From the NCBI GenBank assembly GCA_051027215.1, contig JBPCXR010000331.1, forward strand, positions 1 through 40,626: a stretch of 40,626 nucleotides of DNA. The letters run 5' to 3'. Origin of the DNA: CALHVX01 sp051027215. GTDB lineage: Bacteria; Pseudomonadota; Gammaproteobacteria; Pseudomonadales; Azotimanducaceae. A program made the translations under genes and the position numbers. This document shows positions 32,691-40,626 of this stretch, piece after piece. Under the pieces are notes generated by a model. It searched no databases. It had not been told where the DNA came from and was given only the letters and a program-made list of their open reading frames with translations. Each line of letters begins with the position of its first letter. The stretch's first letter is position 1.

Positions 32691-33232
32691 GTCGAGCCAG
32701 CCTGTTCCTGCCCCTCGGGGTGTTTCTGTTAATCATCGGCTTCGGCTACGCCGGGTTTAAGCTGAACGATCCCCACGAATTGCCCTCGGCGCTACTAAAC
32801 CAGCCGTTTCCTGAGTTTTCCGCGCCGCGCTTGCTCGAGCCCGATGCCATTGCCACGAAGGCGGATTTGTTGGGCTCGCCGGTTTTGGTGAACGTTTGGG
32901 CCACCTGGTGCCCCACCTGTCGAGCGGAGCATGAGCAATTGAACCGGTTGCGCGCCGAAGAAGGGCTGCGGATCGTTGGCGTGAACTACAAAGATCAGCC
33001 GGACAAAGCCATTCGTTGGCTCGCCCAGTTGGGTGATCCTTATGAGTTCAACGTTCAGGATCTCGATGGCAGCTTGGGCGTTGAGCTGGGCGTCTACGGT
33101 GCTCCCGAAAGCTTTCTGCTCGATGCTCAAGGGGTGATTGTCTATAAGCGGGTTGGCGATGTGAACGAACGCATCTGGCGAGACGAGATCGCGCCGCTGT
33201 GGCGCGGGTTGAGAACAGGAGTCGGCAAATGA
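32687..33232 (+). CDS. ccmG: Thiol:disulphide interchange protein CcmG (DsbE)
   Basis: 181 residues. It has an N-terminal membrane anchor (LFLPLGVFLLIIGFGYAGF) and a periplasmic thioredoxin fold with active site WCPTC (Cys75 and Cys78). The preceding strand VLVNVWATW and the cis-proline region GVYGAPESFLLD are also present. CcmG keeps apocytochrome and CcmH cysteines reduced using electrons from DsbD/CcdA. Overlapping ATGA junctions join it to ccmF and ccmH. Confidence 0.96.
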   Translation: MSRASLFLPLGVFLLIIGFGYAGFKLNDPHELPSALLNQPFPEFSAPRLLEPDAIATKADLLGSPVLVNVWATWCPTCRAEHEQLNRLRAEEGLRIVGVNYKDQPDKAIRWLAQLGDPYEFNVQDLDGSLGVELGVYGAPESFLLDAQGVIVYKRVGDVNERIWRDEIAPLWRGLRTGVGK

Positions 33233-33711
33233 TCGCTGTGCGCTGTTGCCTGGTCCTGGTTATTGCGCTGGCAGCAACATTGCTTAGCAGTCCAGCTCAA
33301 AGCGCCAATCCAGTGGATGTTTATGCGTTCGAGAGCCCAGCGGACGAAACACGCTATCGAGCGCTCATCGCAGAGTTTCGTTGTCCGAAGTGCTTGAACA
33401 CGAACCTCTTGGGATCCGATGCGCCCATCGCGCAGGATTTGCGCCGTACGGTGTACCGCTTGGCGATTGCCGAGGGCCGCAGCGACCCTGAAGTTCGGGA
33501 CTATCTGCAGCAGCGCTACGGCGATTTCGTGCTTTACGATCCGCCAGTTAGGCCAGCCACTTACTTGCTTTGGTTTGGTCCGTTGTTGTTGCTGTTTGTC
33601 GGCGTGTTGGTCTGGCGGCGCACGGTGCGCAACGCCCAAGCCAACGATGCAACCCTGGATGCCCAATCACAGGCTCGACTCGACGCGCTGTTGCGTGAGG
33701 AGCGCTCGTGA
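33229..33711 (+). CDS. ccmH: Cytochrome c maturation protein CcmH
   Basis: 160 residues from ATG 33229, overlapping the ccmG stop. The signal peptide ends near SSPAQSA. The conserved helical core contains the redox pair in FRCPKCLNTNL; the CXXC is intact, though the usual trailing CQN is CLN. IAQDLRRTVYRLAIAEGRSD and YLQQRYGDFVLYDPP follow, then a C-terminal membrane helix (YLLWFGPLLLLFVGVLVW). It is the short CcmH form, with the CcmI function encoded by the separate next gene. It reduces the apocytochrome disulphide before heme ligation. Confidence 0.95.
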   Translation: MIAVRCCLVLVIALAATLLSSPAQSANPVDVYAFESPADETRYRALIAEFRCPKCLNTNLLGSDAPIAQDLRRTVYRLAIAEGRSDPEVRDYLQQRYGDFVLYDPPVRPATYLLWFGPLLLLFVGVLVWRRTVRNAQANDATLDAQSQARLDALLREERS

Positions 33712-34919
33712 TCTGGGTCTTTGTCTGCGGCTTTGCGCTGTTAAGCCTGATCTTTGTGCTGCCGCCACTGTGGCGTGGCGCTGGTACTGAGGTCGGCGGC
33801 AAAACAGCGCGTGCGCAAACGCTACGTCAACTCTATTTAGCCCGCCGCGAAGAGCTGCAAAGAGAGTCAGCCGGTGGCCAGCTTGGTAGCGCTGATCTGG
33901 AATCCGCTCTGCGGGAATTGGATGCTAGCTTTCTGCGCGAAACGGATGCCTTGGCGCTGGATGATGCAACCCCCGCGGTGGCGATCAGCGCACCAAAGCG
34001 CAATGCCGCGGTTGTGCTGGCCGTTTTCTCGGTAGTTTTGCCAGTTGTGCTTTACCAGGCGTTGGGGGAGCCTCAGGCGCCGCTGCTTCGCCAAGCTGGT
34101 GAGATTATGCAGCTTTCTGAAGCCGACACTGCAGCGTTGCGGGGCTGGCAGGAGGTATTGGCGGAACGGGTCGCTAAACGTCCCCGGGAGGCGAAAAGCC
34201 ATTACCTGCTAGGTCACGTTGCCCTCAAGCAGCGTCGATATCAGGCTGCGGCGGATGCCTTCGCGGCGGCCCACGTCGCCCACGGCCAAGTCGACCCGGG
34301 CATCGATCTGTATTGGTTGCAGTCGCGTTTTCTGGCGGCCGAGGGCAACTTGGATGCTCAGTCTCGGGGGATTGCCGAACGCCTGCTGGCAGCCAGCCCG
34401 AATCAGCCGGCGGTCTACGAGGTGTTGGCGATCGATGCGTTTAATCGCCGGGATTACAACGAGGCGGTCTCGGTATTGAACCGGGCCCTAAGCCTGCCCC
34501 TGGGGGAGGCCCAGCGAGCCTCCTTTGCCGATGGTTTGGCCCAAGCCCGCGCGCGCTTAGGCCAGGGGGAAGGGGACGACGGCCCGGCCATCGATGTGCA
34601 GATCCAGGGACTTGCCGACGTGCCCGCGGGCAGCACGCTGTTCGTCATTGCCCGTCCCCCAGGGGGCGGCATGCCCTATGCGGTGGTGCGCCGACCCGGA
34701 CCAGACTTTCCTGAACAAGTGCGGCTAGATGACTCAGTGAGCATGAATCCAGCGGCTCCGCTGTCGGCTGCGCCGGCAGTGGAAGTCGTGGTTCGTGCCA
34801 GCGCTAGCGGCCAGGCCATGCGTAGGCCGGATGACTGGCAGTGGCAATCCGAGGTTTTGTCTTTCGCGGATGGCACCGAGCGTCACGAGGTCACCGCCCA
34901 GCTGGCGCCTCCAGGTTAA
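33708..34919 (+). CDS. ccmI: Cytochrome c maturation chaperone CcmI
   Basis: 403 residues starting with GTG in a GTGA overlap with ccmH. Two N-terminal membrane helices (about 1-20 and 102-120) enclose a cytoplasmic loop with QLYLARREELQRE. A periplasmic TPR region (about 160-280, HYLLGHVALKQRRYQAAADAF) is followed by a C-terminal beta domain (about 295-400) with STLFVIARPPGGGMPYAVVRR. CcmI binds the C-termini of apocytochromes and delivers them to CcmF/CcmH. It is the last gene of the ccm cluster; no strong terminator is visible in the 88 bp that follow. Confidence 0.92.
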   Translation: MIWVFVCGFALLSLIFVLPPLWRGAGTEVGGKTARAQTLRQLYLARREELQRESAGGQLGSADLESALRELDASFLRETDALALDDATPAVAISAPKRNAAVVLAVFSVVLPVVLYQALGEPQAPLLRQAGEIMQLSEADTAALRGWQEVLAERVAKRPREAKSHYLLGHVALKQRRYQAAADAFAAAHVAHGQVDPGIDLYWLQSRFLAAEGNLDAQSRGIAERLLAASPNQPAVYEVLAIDAFNRRDYNEAVSVLNRALSLPLGEAQRASFADGLAQARARLGQGEGDDGPAIDVQIQGLADVPAGSTLFVIARPPGGGMPYAVVRRPGPDFPEQVRLDDSVSMNPAAPLSAAPAVEVVVRASASGQAMRRPDDWQWQSEVLSFADGTERHEVTAQLAPPG

Positions 34920-35007
34920 ATCCGGCTGTAACGAGCGCAAATTGTCGGATCAGGGAACTGAAGCGAACAACTGCAGGTCCTAAGTTCTATCGGTAGGAGC
35001 ATCCATC

Positions 35008-35691
35008 ATGACCTCACAGGCAGAACCTCAGACCCCGCAGAGCAAGAGCCAGGATGGCAAGCATCGACAAAGCACCACGGAATGGGTGGCCAATCAGCTG
35101 GGCCGGCAGATCATTCAAGCAGAGCGGGCCGGCGGTTCGCGCTTGCAGGAGCTAACGCTGGCACGCCAGTTGGGTGTTTCCCGAGGCTCGGTCCGGGAAG
35201 CCTTGCTGGTGCTGGAGCGACAGCAGCTGATCGACATACTACCCCGGCGCGGGGCCATCGTTCGAGAGTTTCTAGAAGAGGAAATTTTCGAATTTTCAGA
35301 GATTTACACGGATCTTCAAAAGCGATTGTTTAAATCTATCTGTCGTATGCCAACCGACGTGGCAGCAGCCTTGGGTGATGCCATCGAAGCCAAGCAGAAA
35401 GCGGTGGCAGCCGGAGATCGCGCGGCAGCAACCTTTGCCACGGAACAGTTCATAGCCACGCTGAGTGAGTACGGAAGTAACCACTATCTGGTGACGTTGG
35501 TGCGCTCCTTGGCACCGGTGCGTTTGCGACTGGCTTTTCGGGCGGCCGCTAATCCAGATTTCGATCCCCAAGACGACTTGCGATTTCACCAGGCGTTGCA
35601 ACAGGCGTTGTATGCAAAGGACGAAGACCGCATCGACGAGTTAGTTGATGCGCAAGCACGTCGTGAGCGACAACTTGCTGCACACCATTAA
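35008..35691 (+). CDS. GntR-family transcriptional regulator (FadR/FCD-like)
   Basis: 227 residues from ATG 35008, ten bases after TAGGAG. The N-terminal ~25 residues are polar and probably disordered. The winged helix (about 28-95) has ELTLARQLGVSRGSVREALLVL and the wing ILPRRGAIVREF. The C-terminal all-helical effector domain (about 100-225) resembles the FCD type, with FHQALQQALYAKDEDRIDELV near its end. Such regulators usually sense carboxylic acids and control nearby catabolic genes, but no metabolic gene is adjacent: it lies alone between ccmI and smc. Its targets may be itself or distant genes; a perfect palindrome lies 81 bp downstream of its stop. Confidence 0.9.
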   Translation: MTSQAEPQTPQSKSQDGKHRQSTTEWVANQLGRQIIQAERAGGSRLQELTLARQLGVSRGSVREALLVLERQQLIDILPRRGAIVREFLEEEIFEFSEIYTDLQKRLFKSICRMPTDVAAALGDAIEAKQKAVAAGDRAAATFATEQFIATLSEYGSNHYLVTLVRSLAPVRLRLAFRAAANPDFDPQDDLRFHQALQQALYAKDEDRIDELVDAQARRERQLAAHH

Positions 35692-35771
35692 GGCTTCGCG
35701 ACAGTTCCATAGCGTTTATGCAGGCTAATCGCGGTGTCTAGAATTTTGCGCGCGGAACGGGCAACGAGCGC

Positions 35772-35781
35772 TAACTAGTTA
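35772..35781. promoter_or_regulatory. Palindrome in the gntR-smc spacer, candidate operator
   Basis: TAACTAGTTA is a perfect 10-bp palindrome flanked by partly symmetric GCGC and ACGC. It lies in the 208-bp spacer before smc, about 45 bp upstream of a weak promoter-like pair (TTGTTA 35827-35832, and CATTAG 35850-35855 after 17 bases). A dimeric regulator such as the neighbouring GntR protein could bind here. Nothing else recognisable is in the spacer. Confidence 0.3.
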
Positions 35782-35899
35782 ACGCACTCACGGGTCCAGT
35801 GCGTTGTGCGAACATTCTTAGTGAAGTTGTTACGCTCTCTGTGCTTTTGCATTAGACTACGTCGAACTCCTACGCCGGGCTTGCCCACCACCACTCTAG

Positions 35900-38800
35900 A
35901 TGCGACTGAAGCAAATTAAGCTTGCTGGTTTTAAGTCGTTTGTCGATCCGACAACGGTCACGCTCCCCGGCAATCGCTGCGCCGTGGTGGGCCCGAACGG
36001 CTGCGGCAAATCCAATATCATCGACGCGGTGCGCTGGGTCATGGGCGAAAGCTCCGCCAAACAGCTGCGCGGCGAAAACCTGACCGATGTAATTTTCAAC
36101 GGCTCAAATACCCGCCAGCCGACGGCCATCGCCAGCATCGAGCTCATCTTCGACAATTCCGATGGCCGCATTGGCGGTGAGTACGCTGCTTACGCCGAGA
36201 TCGCTATCCGACGTCAGGTCACGCGTGAATCCCAGTCCACCTATTTTCTCAACGGCCACAAGTGCCGTCGTCGAGATATCCTCGATATTTTCCTGGGTAC
36301 CGGCTTCGGACCACGTAGTTATTCCATCATCGAACAAGGCATGATCAGCCAGCTGGTTGACGCCAAGCCTGAGGAACTGCGGGTATATCTCGAAGAAGCG
36401 GCAGGCATTTCAAAGTACAAAGAGCGCCGCCGAGAGACTGAGAACCGCATTAAGCACACGCGCGAGAACCTCGCTCGAGTGAGCGACATCCGCGAGGAGC
36501 TAGGCAAGCAGCTGGAACGTCTGGAGCGCCAGGCCAAAGCCGCTGAACGCTACACCGAGCTGAAGGCAGATGAGCAGCGTCTAACTGCTGAGCTGTACAG
36601 CATTCAGCGCAAGGAAGTTGCTGCAGATCTGGCCGCTACCGAAGCCAAAGTTGGTGACCTCAGCGTATCGCTGGAAAAGGCTCAAGCAGATCAGGGTGGG
36701 CTCGATGCTGCCATCGAAGCCAAGCGTCAGGAGCATGCCAACTGCAGCGATCAATTCAACGCGGTGCAGGGGCACTTTTACAAGCTCGGCGCGGACATTG
36801 CTCGAGTTGAGGAATCCATTCAGTTCAACGCCGAGCGCGTGCAGCAGCTCGAGGTCGATCTCGAAGCAGTGCGTGAGCGTGCGGCAGAAACAGAGCGGCA
36901 GCTCGAATTAGATGATGAACAGATTCATGGCTTTCAGCAGGACATTGAAAATCTTGCACCAGCGCTGGCTGCTGCCACTAGCCAGGACGAAAACCACGCT
37001 GGCGAGCTGCAAAGCGTCGAAGAAAACTATCGTGCTTGGCAACATCGGTGGGATGCCTTCACTGCTTCCTCTGCTACCAACGAGCGCACTGTCGAGGTCC
37101 AGGCATCCCGCATTGAACATTTGACTCAGTTGTTGCAACGCTTACGCGCCAGGGCCGATCAGCTCGATGGAGATGTCGACTCGTTGCCAGTCATCGAAAC
37201 CGAACACATGGATTCCCTGGCCCAGGAAATCATGCAGTTGGAGCGGGAATCTCACGATGCTGAAACTGGCATCGACGATTGCATGAAAGCCTTGGCTGCC
37301 AATCGCGAAGAAGTCTTGCGCCGGGAAGACCGCTTGGACGCCGCGCGCAATCAGGTGCAGGCCCTGCGCCACGAGCTGGCAAGCCTACAAGCTTTGCAGC
37401 AAGCCGCATTGGGTCGTGAAGATCAGGTTGCCGCAGGCTGGATTGAAGCCCAGAACCTTGCCGCTGCCCATCGCCTTGGCGAACACCTCGCCGTTGTTGG
37501 TGGCTGGGAGCAGGCGGTGGAGTTTGTGCTTGGGCCCTATCTGCAAGCGTTACAAGTCGACGATGCCGCGAGTTTTGCGGGTGCGCTCGCCACCTTGGAC
37601 AGCGGCGCCATTACTTTGATCGACCCACAACCAGCGGTTCCGTTGGCGCCCCTATCTGCGCCGGGTGATCTAGCGCCGTTGCAATCCCTAGTGCGGCATG
37701 GCGCCTCTGAAGAGTCGCCAGGTGTTGATCTGGGAACCTTGCTGCACGGCGTCTATGCAGCGCCGACGCTGGCGGTGGCGCTCTCCGCTCGAACCAGTCT
37801 GAGCGCCGGTCAGAGTATTGTGACCCGCGACGGGCTCTGGCTGGGACCGGACTGGATGCGGATTCGCAACGCCAGCGAGGGCGATGGCGGCATCATTGCC
37901 CGTGCTCAGGAAATCGAAACGCTGACGCTGTCGCTAGAGGACGCTGAGGCTGCTCTGGCTACGCAACAACGGGCAGTAGTCGAAGCACGGACAGACATTG
38001 AACAAATCGAAGGCCGCCGGGAGGCGATGCAGCAGCAGGTTCGTACTGTCACCGATCGTCTCTCCCAATTGCGCACCGATCATGGTGTACGCAGCGTGCA
38101 GAAAGAAGAAGCGGAAGCGCGGCGCCAACGAGTAGCGCAAGAGCTGCAAGAAATAGAACAGCAGGTTGCAGAAGAATCTGCGGCTCTGGAACTCGCGAGA
38201 TCAGCATTGGCTGAGGCTCGAACGGCGATCGAAGGCCAGAGTAGCGAGCGTGAGGCATTGGTTGGTGAGCGCGAGACGCTAGAGCGCAATCTGGAGCAAG
38301 CCCGAGAGCAGGCGCGCCACAGCCGCGACGAATTCCACCGGATCAATGCCGAGAAACAACGATTCGAAAGTGGATTGAACGCCAGTATTTCGGCCAAGGA
38401 GCGATTGGCGTCCCAACGCCAGTCGCTGACGGAGCAGGAGCAGCGCCTGCAAGAAGGCATTGAGTCCAGCAGTCGACCGTTGCCCGACCTTAAAGAAGAC
38501 CTCGAATCCAAACTCAAGGATCGGGTGGGCATAGAAACCGAGCTTGGTGATGTTCGACGCCAGCTGGAAACCGCCGACAATGACATACGCCAGCTGGAAC
38601 AGCAGCGCGGCGACGCCCACACTCGGGTAGAGGAATGTCGAAGTGCGGTAGAGGCCGCGCGCCTGGAACGCCAGTCGTTGGTGGTCAACGAAGCGAATTT
38701 GAGGACGCAAATCGAGGCCACTGGGCTAGATGCAGCGTCGTTAGAAGCCGGCTTGCCCGAAGAGGCAACGGCACAACAGTGGGAAGAAGAACTCGGCAAA

Positions 38801-39436
38801 GTGGATCGCAGAATCCAGCGTCTTGGCCCAATTAATCTTGCGGCCATTAGCGAGTACGATACTCAATCTGAACGTAAGGTCTATCTCGACCAACAAAACG
38901 AAGATCTAGAAAAAGCGTTAGAAACGCTGGTGGACGCGATCAAGAAAATTGATCGTGAAACCCGAACGCGCTTCAAAGAAACGTTTGAAACGGTAAACAC
39001 CCGTTTGGGAGAACTATTCCCGAAAGTGTTTGGCGGGGGACACGCCTACTTGGAACTGACCGGGGAGGATCTGCTCGATACCGGAGTCACGCTTATGGCG
39101 CGACCACCGGGTAAACGCAACGCCAGTATTCACTTGCTTTCTGGTGGGGAGAAAGCCATGACAGCGGTGGCATTGATATTTGCCATCTTCCACCTCAACC
39201 CGAGCCCAGTTTGTTTGCTCGATGAGGTCGATGCGCCGTTGGATGACACCAATACGATGCGCTTTGCGGAGTTGATCAGAGAAATGTCGGAAGACGTGCA
39301 ATTCGTGGTGATCACGCATAACAAGATCACTATGGAAATGGCTGACCACCTGATGGGGGTTACCATGCATGAAGCTGGGGTATCACGCCTGGTGTCTGTC
39401 GACGTGGAAGAAGCAGCAGCAATGGCAGCCATGTAA
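35900..39436 (+). CDS. smc: Chromosome partition/condensation ATPase SMC
   Basis: 1178 residues, the usual SMC length. The N-terminal head has Walker A GPNGCGKSNIIDAVRWVMGE (from about residue 31) and SYSIIEQGMISQLVDAKPEE. Two long coiled coils flank a hinge (about 510-660, around VVGGWEQAVEFVLGPYLQAL). The C-terminal head carries the signature HLLSGGEKAMTAVALIFAIF (near 1080) and Walker B VCLLDEVDAPLDDTN (near 1104). SMC with ScpA/ScpB extrudes DNA loops and organises newly replicated chromosomes. Many gammaproteobacteria use MukB instead; the presence of SMC argues against an enterobacterial or Vibrio-like host. The smc-zipA order is common in pseudomonad-like lineages. Confidence 0.97.
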   Translation: MRLKQIKLAGFKSFVDPTTVTLPGNRCAVVGPNGCGKSNIIDAVRWVMGESSAKQLRGENLTDVIFNGSNTRQPTAIASIELIFDNSDGRIGGEYAAYAEIAIRRQVTRESQSTYFLNGHKCRRRDILDIFLGTGFGPRSYSIIEQGMISQLVDAKPEELRVYLEEAAGISKYKERRRETENRIKHTRENLARVSDIREELGKQLERLERQAKAAERYTELKADEQRLTAELYSIQRKEVAADLAATEAKVGDLSVSLEKAQADQGGLDAAIEAKRQEHANCSDQFNAVQGHFYKLGADIARVEESIQFNAERVQQLEVDLEAVRERAAETERQLELDDEQIHGFQQDIENLAPALAAATSQDENHAGELQSVEENYRAWQHRWDAFTASSATNERTVEVQASRIEHLTQLLQRLRARADQLDGDVDSLPVIETEHMDSLAQEIMQLERESHDAETGIDDCMKALAANREEVLRREDRLDAARNQVQALRHELASLQALQQAALGREDQVAAGWIEAQNLAAAHRLGEHLAVVGGWEQAVEFVLGPYLQALQVDDAASFAGALATLDSGAITLIDPQPAVPLAPLSAPGDLAPLQSLVRHGASEESPGVDLGTLLHGVYAAPTLAVALSARTSLSAGQSIVTRDGLWLGPDWMRIRNASEGDGGIIARAQEIETLTLSLEDAEAALATQQRAVVEARTDIEQIEGRREAMQQQVRTVTDRLSQLRTDHGVRSVQKEEAEARRQRVAQELQEIEQQVAEESAALELARSALAEARTAIEGQSSEREALVGERETLERNLEQAREQARHSRDEFHRINAEKQRFESGLNASISAKERLASQRQSLTEQEQRLQEGIESSSRPLPDLKEDLESKLKDRVGIETELGDVRRQLETADNDIRQLEQQRGDAHTRVEECRSAVEAARLERQSLVVNEANLRTQIEATGLDAASLEAGLPEEATAQQWEEELGKVDRRIQRLGPINLAAISEYDTQSERKVYLDQQNEDLEKALETLVDAIKKIDRETRTRFKETFETVNTRLGELFPKVFGGGHAYLELTGEDLLDTGVTLMARPPGKRNASIHLLSGGEKAMTAVALIFAIFHLNPSPVCLLDEVDAPLDDTNTMRFAELIREMSEDVQFVVITHNKITMEMADHLMGVTMHEAGVSRLVSVDVEEAAAMAAM

Positions 39437-39479
39437 CGAAATCGTTGCGCGGACTATCCGACGCTGAACCAAGTTAGCC

Positions 39480-39508
39480 CCCTTTGCCAGCAATATGCCG
39501 GCAAAGGG
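39480..39508 (+). terminator. Terminator-like hairpin after smc
   Basis: CCCTTTGCC (39480-39488) and GGCAAAGGG (39500-39508) form a perfect 9-bp stem with an 11-base loop, 43 bases after the smc stop. No U-tract follows, so termination is likely to be partial. Confidence 0.45.
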
Positions 39509-39510
39509 AA

Positions 39511-39551
39511 CTGTTCCAAGCCATCGATCGATTCGATGGACGTGGAAACAG
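39511..39551 (+). promoter_or_regulatory. Long imperfect hairpin in the zipA leader
   Basis: CTGTTCCA (39511-39518) pairs with TGGAAACAG (39543-39551) with one bulged A, and CCATCGA (39521-39527) pairs with TCGATGG (39533-39539) around a five-base loop. In total 15 base pairs form one stem. It starts two bases after the preceding hairpin. Confidence 0.45.
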
Positions 39552-39560
39552 TGCCCTGTC

Positions 39561-39586
39561 CGATCATCGCCAGATGATCGAGGAGG
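39561..39586 (+). promoter_or_regulatory. zipA: Hairpin abutting the zipA Shine-Dalgarno sequence
   Basis: CGATCATC (39561-39568), loop GCCA, GATGATCG (39573-39580) is a perfect 8-bp hairpin. Its last base is directly followed by AGGAGG (39581-39586), the strong ribosome binding site of zipA six bases before GTG 39593. The flanking GTC (39558-39560) could pair with GAC (39586-39588) to draw in part of the site. Confidence 0.5.
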
Positions 39587-39592
39587 ACCTGA

Positions 39593-40626
39593 GTGGACAT
39601 TAAGGATTTCATACTGATTGTGGGTGGCCTGCTGATTGCGGCGGTTATTGCCCACGGATTTTGGATAGCCTGGCGCGCTCGTAGTGAGCCGTTGCGCTTA
39701 GACATCGTGCCCGAACTAATCCCGGAAGATCACGACGAAATGGATCGCTTTCGTGGTGAGCTACCCAACGGTGGTGCGCGGCCAATACTCTCGGAGCAGG
39801 GCAGCTTCGAGCTCGAGTCCAGCAACACCGACGCGCCGCTGTTGTTGGAGCCGTCGGCAGCCAGCGATGCGGCGCGCAGAGCGCTAGATCTGGAACTACT
39901 GGGTGATCCCCAGGAGGCGGAAGCCGCCATTGCCAAACGAGCACCGACGCCTAGGGCGCGACGCCGACCCAAGGGGCCGGATCTGTTCACTATTCCTGAA
40001 GGCTATGGTCCGGACGAAGAAGAGATGGCTAGCTCGGTCGATGGCGTCCGTGAACCTACAGTCAACGATGCAACCGCCGAACCGAAGCGTCCTCGGGTCG
40101 CCGAAGTTACCTTGCCGGGCGTACCCGAGGGCAGGGACCCTTTGGTAACCGAGCCCAAGCCGAAGGCTGATCTACGTCCGCGGCGCGCGGCGAATCAGAA
40201 CATGGCTGAACGCTCTGTCAGTAGCCGCAACCCGCGTCGGCTCGGTGGCGCCGGCAACCGCTCAGGCGTTGTTGCCGGAGATCGCCAGGCGCTTGAGTCC
40301 GGCTCTACAGGGTCAGCTGGCGCTGAGCCTGTGCCTATCGAAGAGCTGATCATGATTCACTTGTTGTCGAAGCCCGGAGAGTGCTTCGATGGGGCGACGT
40401 TACTCGCGGCGCTGCGGAAACAAGGTCTGAAGTTCGGAGAGATGAACATCTTTCATCGCAACAATCCAATGCTCAAGTCACCGGTTTATTCGGTTGCCAA
40501 TGCGGTAGAGCCGGGTTTTTTCGATTTGTCCGACATGGAAGCCATGAGCACCCCTGGGGTAACCTTCTTCCTGCAGCTGCCGGGACCTGAAGAACCCATG
40601 GGTGCATTGGAAGACATGCTCAATGT
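39593..40626 (+). CDS. zipA: Cell division protein ZipA (5' part, runs off the window)
   Basis: 344 codons without a stop from GTG 39593, chosen because AGGAGG lies six bases upstream. A short N-terminal membrane helix (about 5-22, FILIVGGLLIAAVIAHGFW) is followed by basic WRARSEPLR. A long proline/acid-rich linker follows (about 35-240). The C-terminal FtsZ-binding domain begins near VPIEELIMIHLLSKPGE (about 246) and shows GLKFGEMNIFHRN, SVANAVEPGFFDL and VTFFLQLPGP. ZipA tethers the FtsZ ring to the membrane and is confined to gammaproteobacteria. Perhaps 40-50 residues are missing at the 3' end. ligA often follows in this order. Confidence 0.94.
   Translation, partial: MDIKDFILIVGGLLIAAVIAHGFWIAWRARSEPLRLDIVPELIPEDHDEMDRFRGELPNGGARPILSEQGSFELESSNTDAPLLLEPSAASDAARRALDLELLGDPQEAEAAIAKRAPTPRARRRPKGPDLFTIPEGYGPDEEEMASSVDGVREPTVNDATAEPKRPRVAEVTLPGVPEGRDPLVTEPKPKADLRPRRAANQNMAERSVSSRNPRRLGGAGNRSGVVAGDRQALESGSTGSAGAEPVPIEELIMIHLLSKPGECFDGATLLAALRKQGLKFGEMNIFHRNNPMLKSPVYSVANAVEPGFFDLSDMEAMSTPGVTFFLQLPGPEEPMGALEDMLN

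Noticed and set aside
33361..33420. CcmH redox site disrupted because the usual CQN is CLN.
   Set aside because: Both cysteines of the CXXC are intact; only a neighbouring residue differs.
38080..38847. 255-codon minus-strand open frame within smc.
   Set aside because: Ser/Arg/Cys-rich antisense of the coiled coil with no start signal; a composition artefact.

Overview
The window is chromosomal DNA from a gammaproteobacterium. It is gene-dense, moderately GC-rich and free of transposons, integrases, rRNA, tRNA and CRISPR arrays. The assignment rests on ZipA beside SMC, a YheU-family (UPF0270) protein, TtcA, PpnN and a complete ccmABCDEFGHI cluster. A free-living, perhaps marine, aerobic lineage is a guess; nothing in the sequence fixes the genus.

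Layout. (1) 1-2833: the end of a YbbA-like ABC ATPase, overlapping by one base a large FtsX-fold permease. (2) 2990-6100: a membrane PAS-GGDEF-EAL protein with a degenerate GGDAF site and an intact EAL site, then ttcA for tRNA 2-thiocytidine. (3) 6109-13379, minus strand: an OmpR-family response regulator followed by a 2137-residue sensor (kinase-like, AAA-like, helical repeat, GAF, PAS, HisKA, HATPase, REC, HPt). The kinase-like domain has DFA in place of DFG, and the NTPase-like domain lacks its Walker A lysine, so both look like pseudo-enzyme sensor modules feeding a complete His-Asp-His-Asp relay. (4) 13504-13737: a small YheU-family gene, then a 261-bp leader crowded with TGTCA/TGACA dyads.

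(5) 13999-26112 is the most unusual part. It is an apparent operon of three small secreted DUF11/TIGR01451-type proteins, a 2277-residue cell-surface protein (cadherin-like module, two tandem ~290-residue repeats, DUF11, SdrD-B-like domain, and an ~815-residue region that reads as an outer-membrane beta-barrel), and a TonB-dependent receptor. Two of the small proteins look like paralogues, and their mature N-terminal motif recurs at the start of the giant. I read this as a candidate uncharacterised surface-assembly or surface-binding system: the giant would be the outer-membrane anchor, the small proteins exported subunits or ligands, and the receptor an associated TonB-energised importer. The function is inferred, not shown.

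(6) 26239-34919: ppnN (nucleotide 5'-monophosphate nucleosidase), whose stop codon overlaps the likely start of ccmA, then ccmBCDEFGHI, mostly joined by ATGA/GTGA overlaps. This is the full System I cytochrome c maturation pathway: heme export and handling (CcmABCDE), the thiol-redox arm (CcmG, CcmH) and the ligation complex (CcmF, CcmH, CcmI). (7) 35008-35691: a GntR-type regulator, with a 10-bp perfect palindrome in the spacer before smc. (8) 35900-40626: smc (chromosome condensation) and the 5' part of zipA (division-ring anchor). They are separated by a 156-bp spacer holding three consecutive strong hairpins, the last directly abutting the zipA ribosome binding site.
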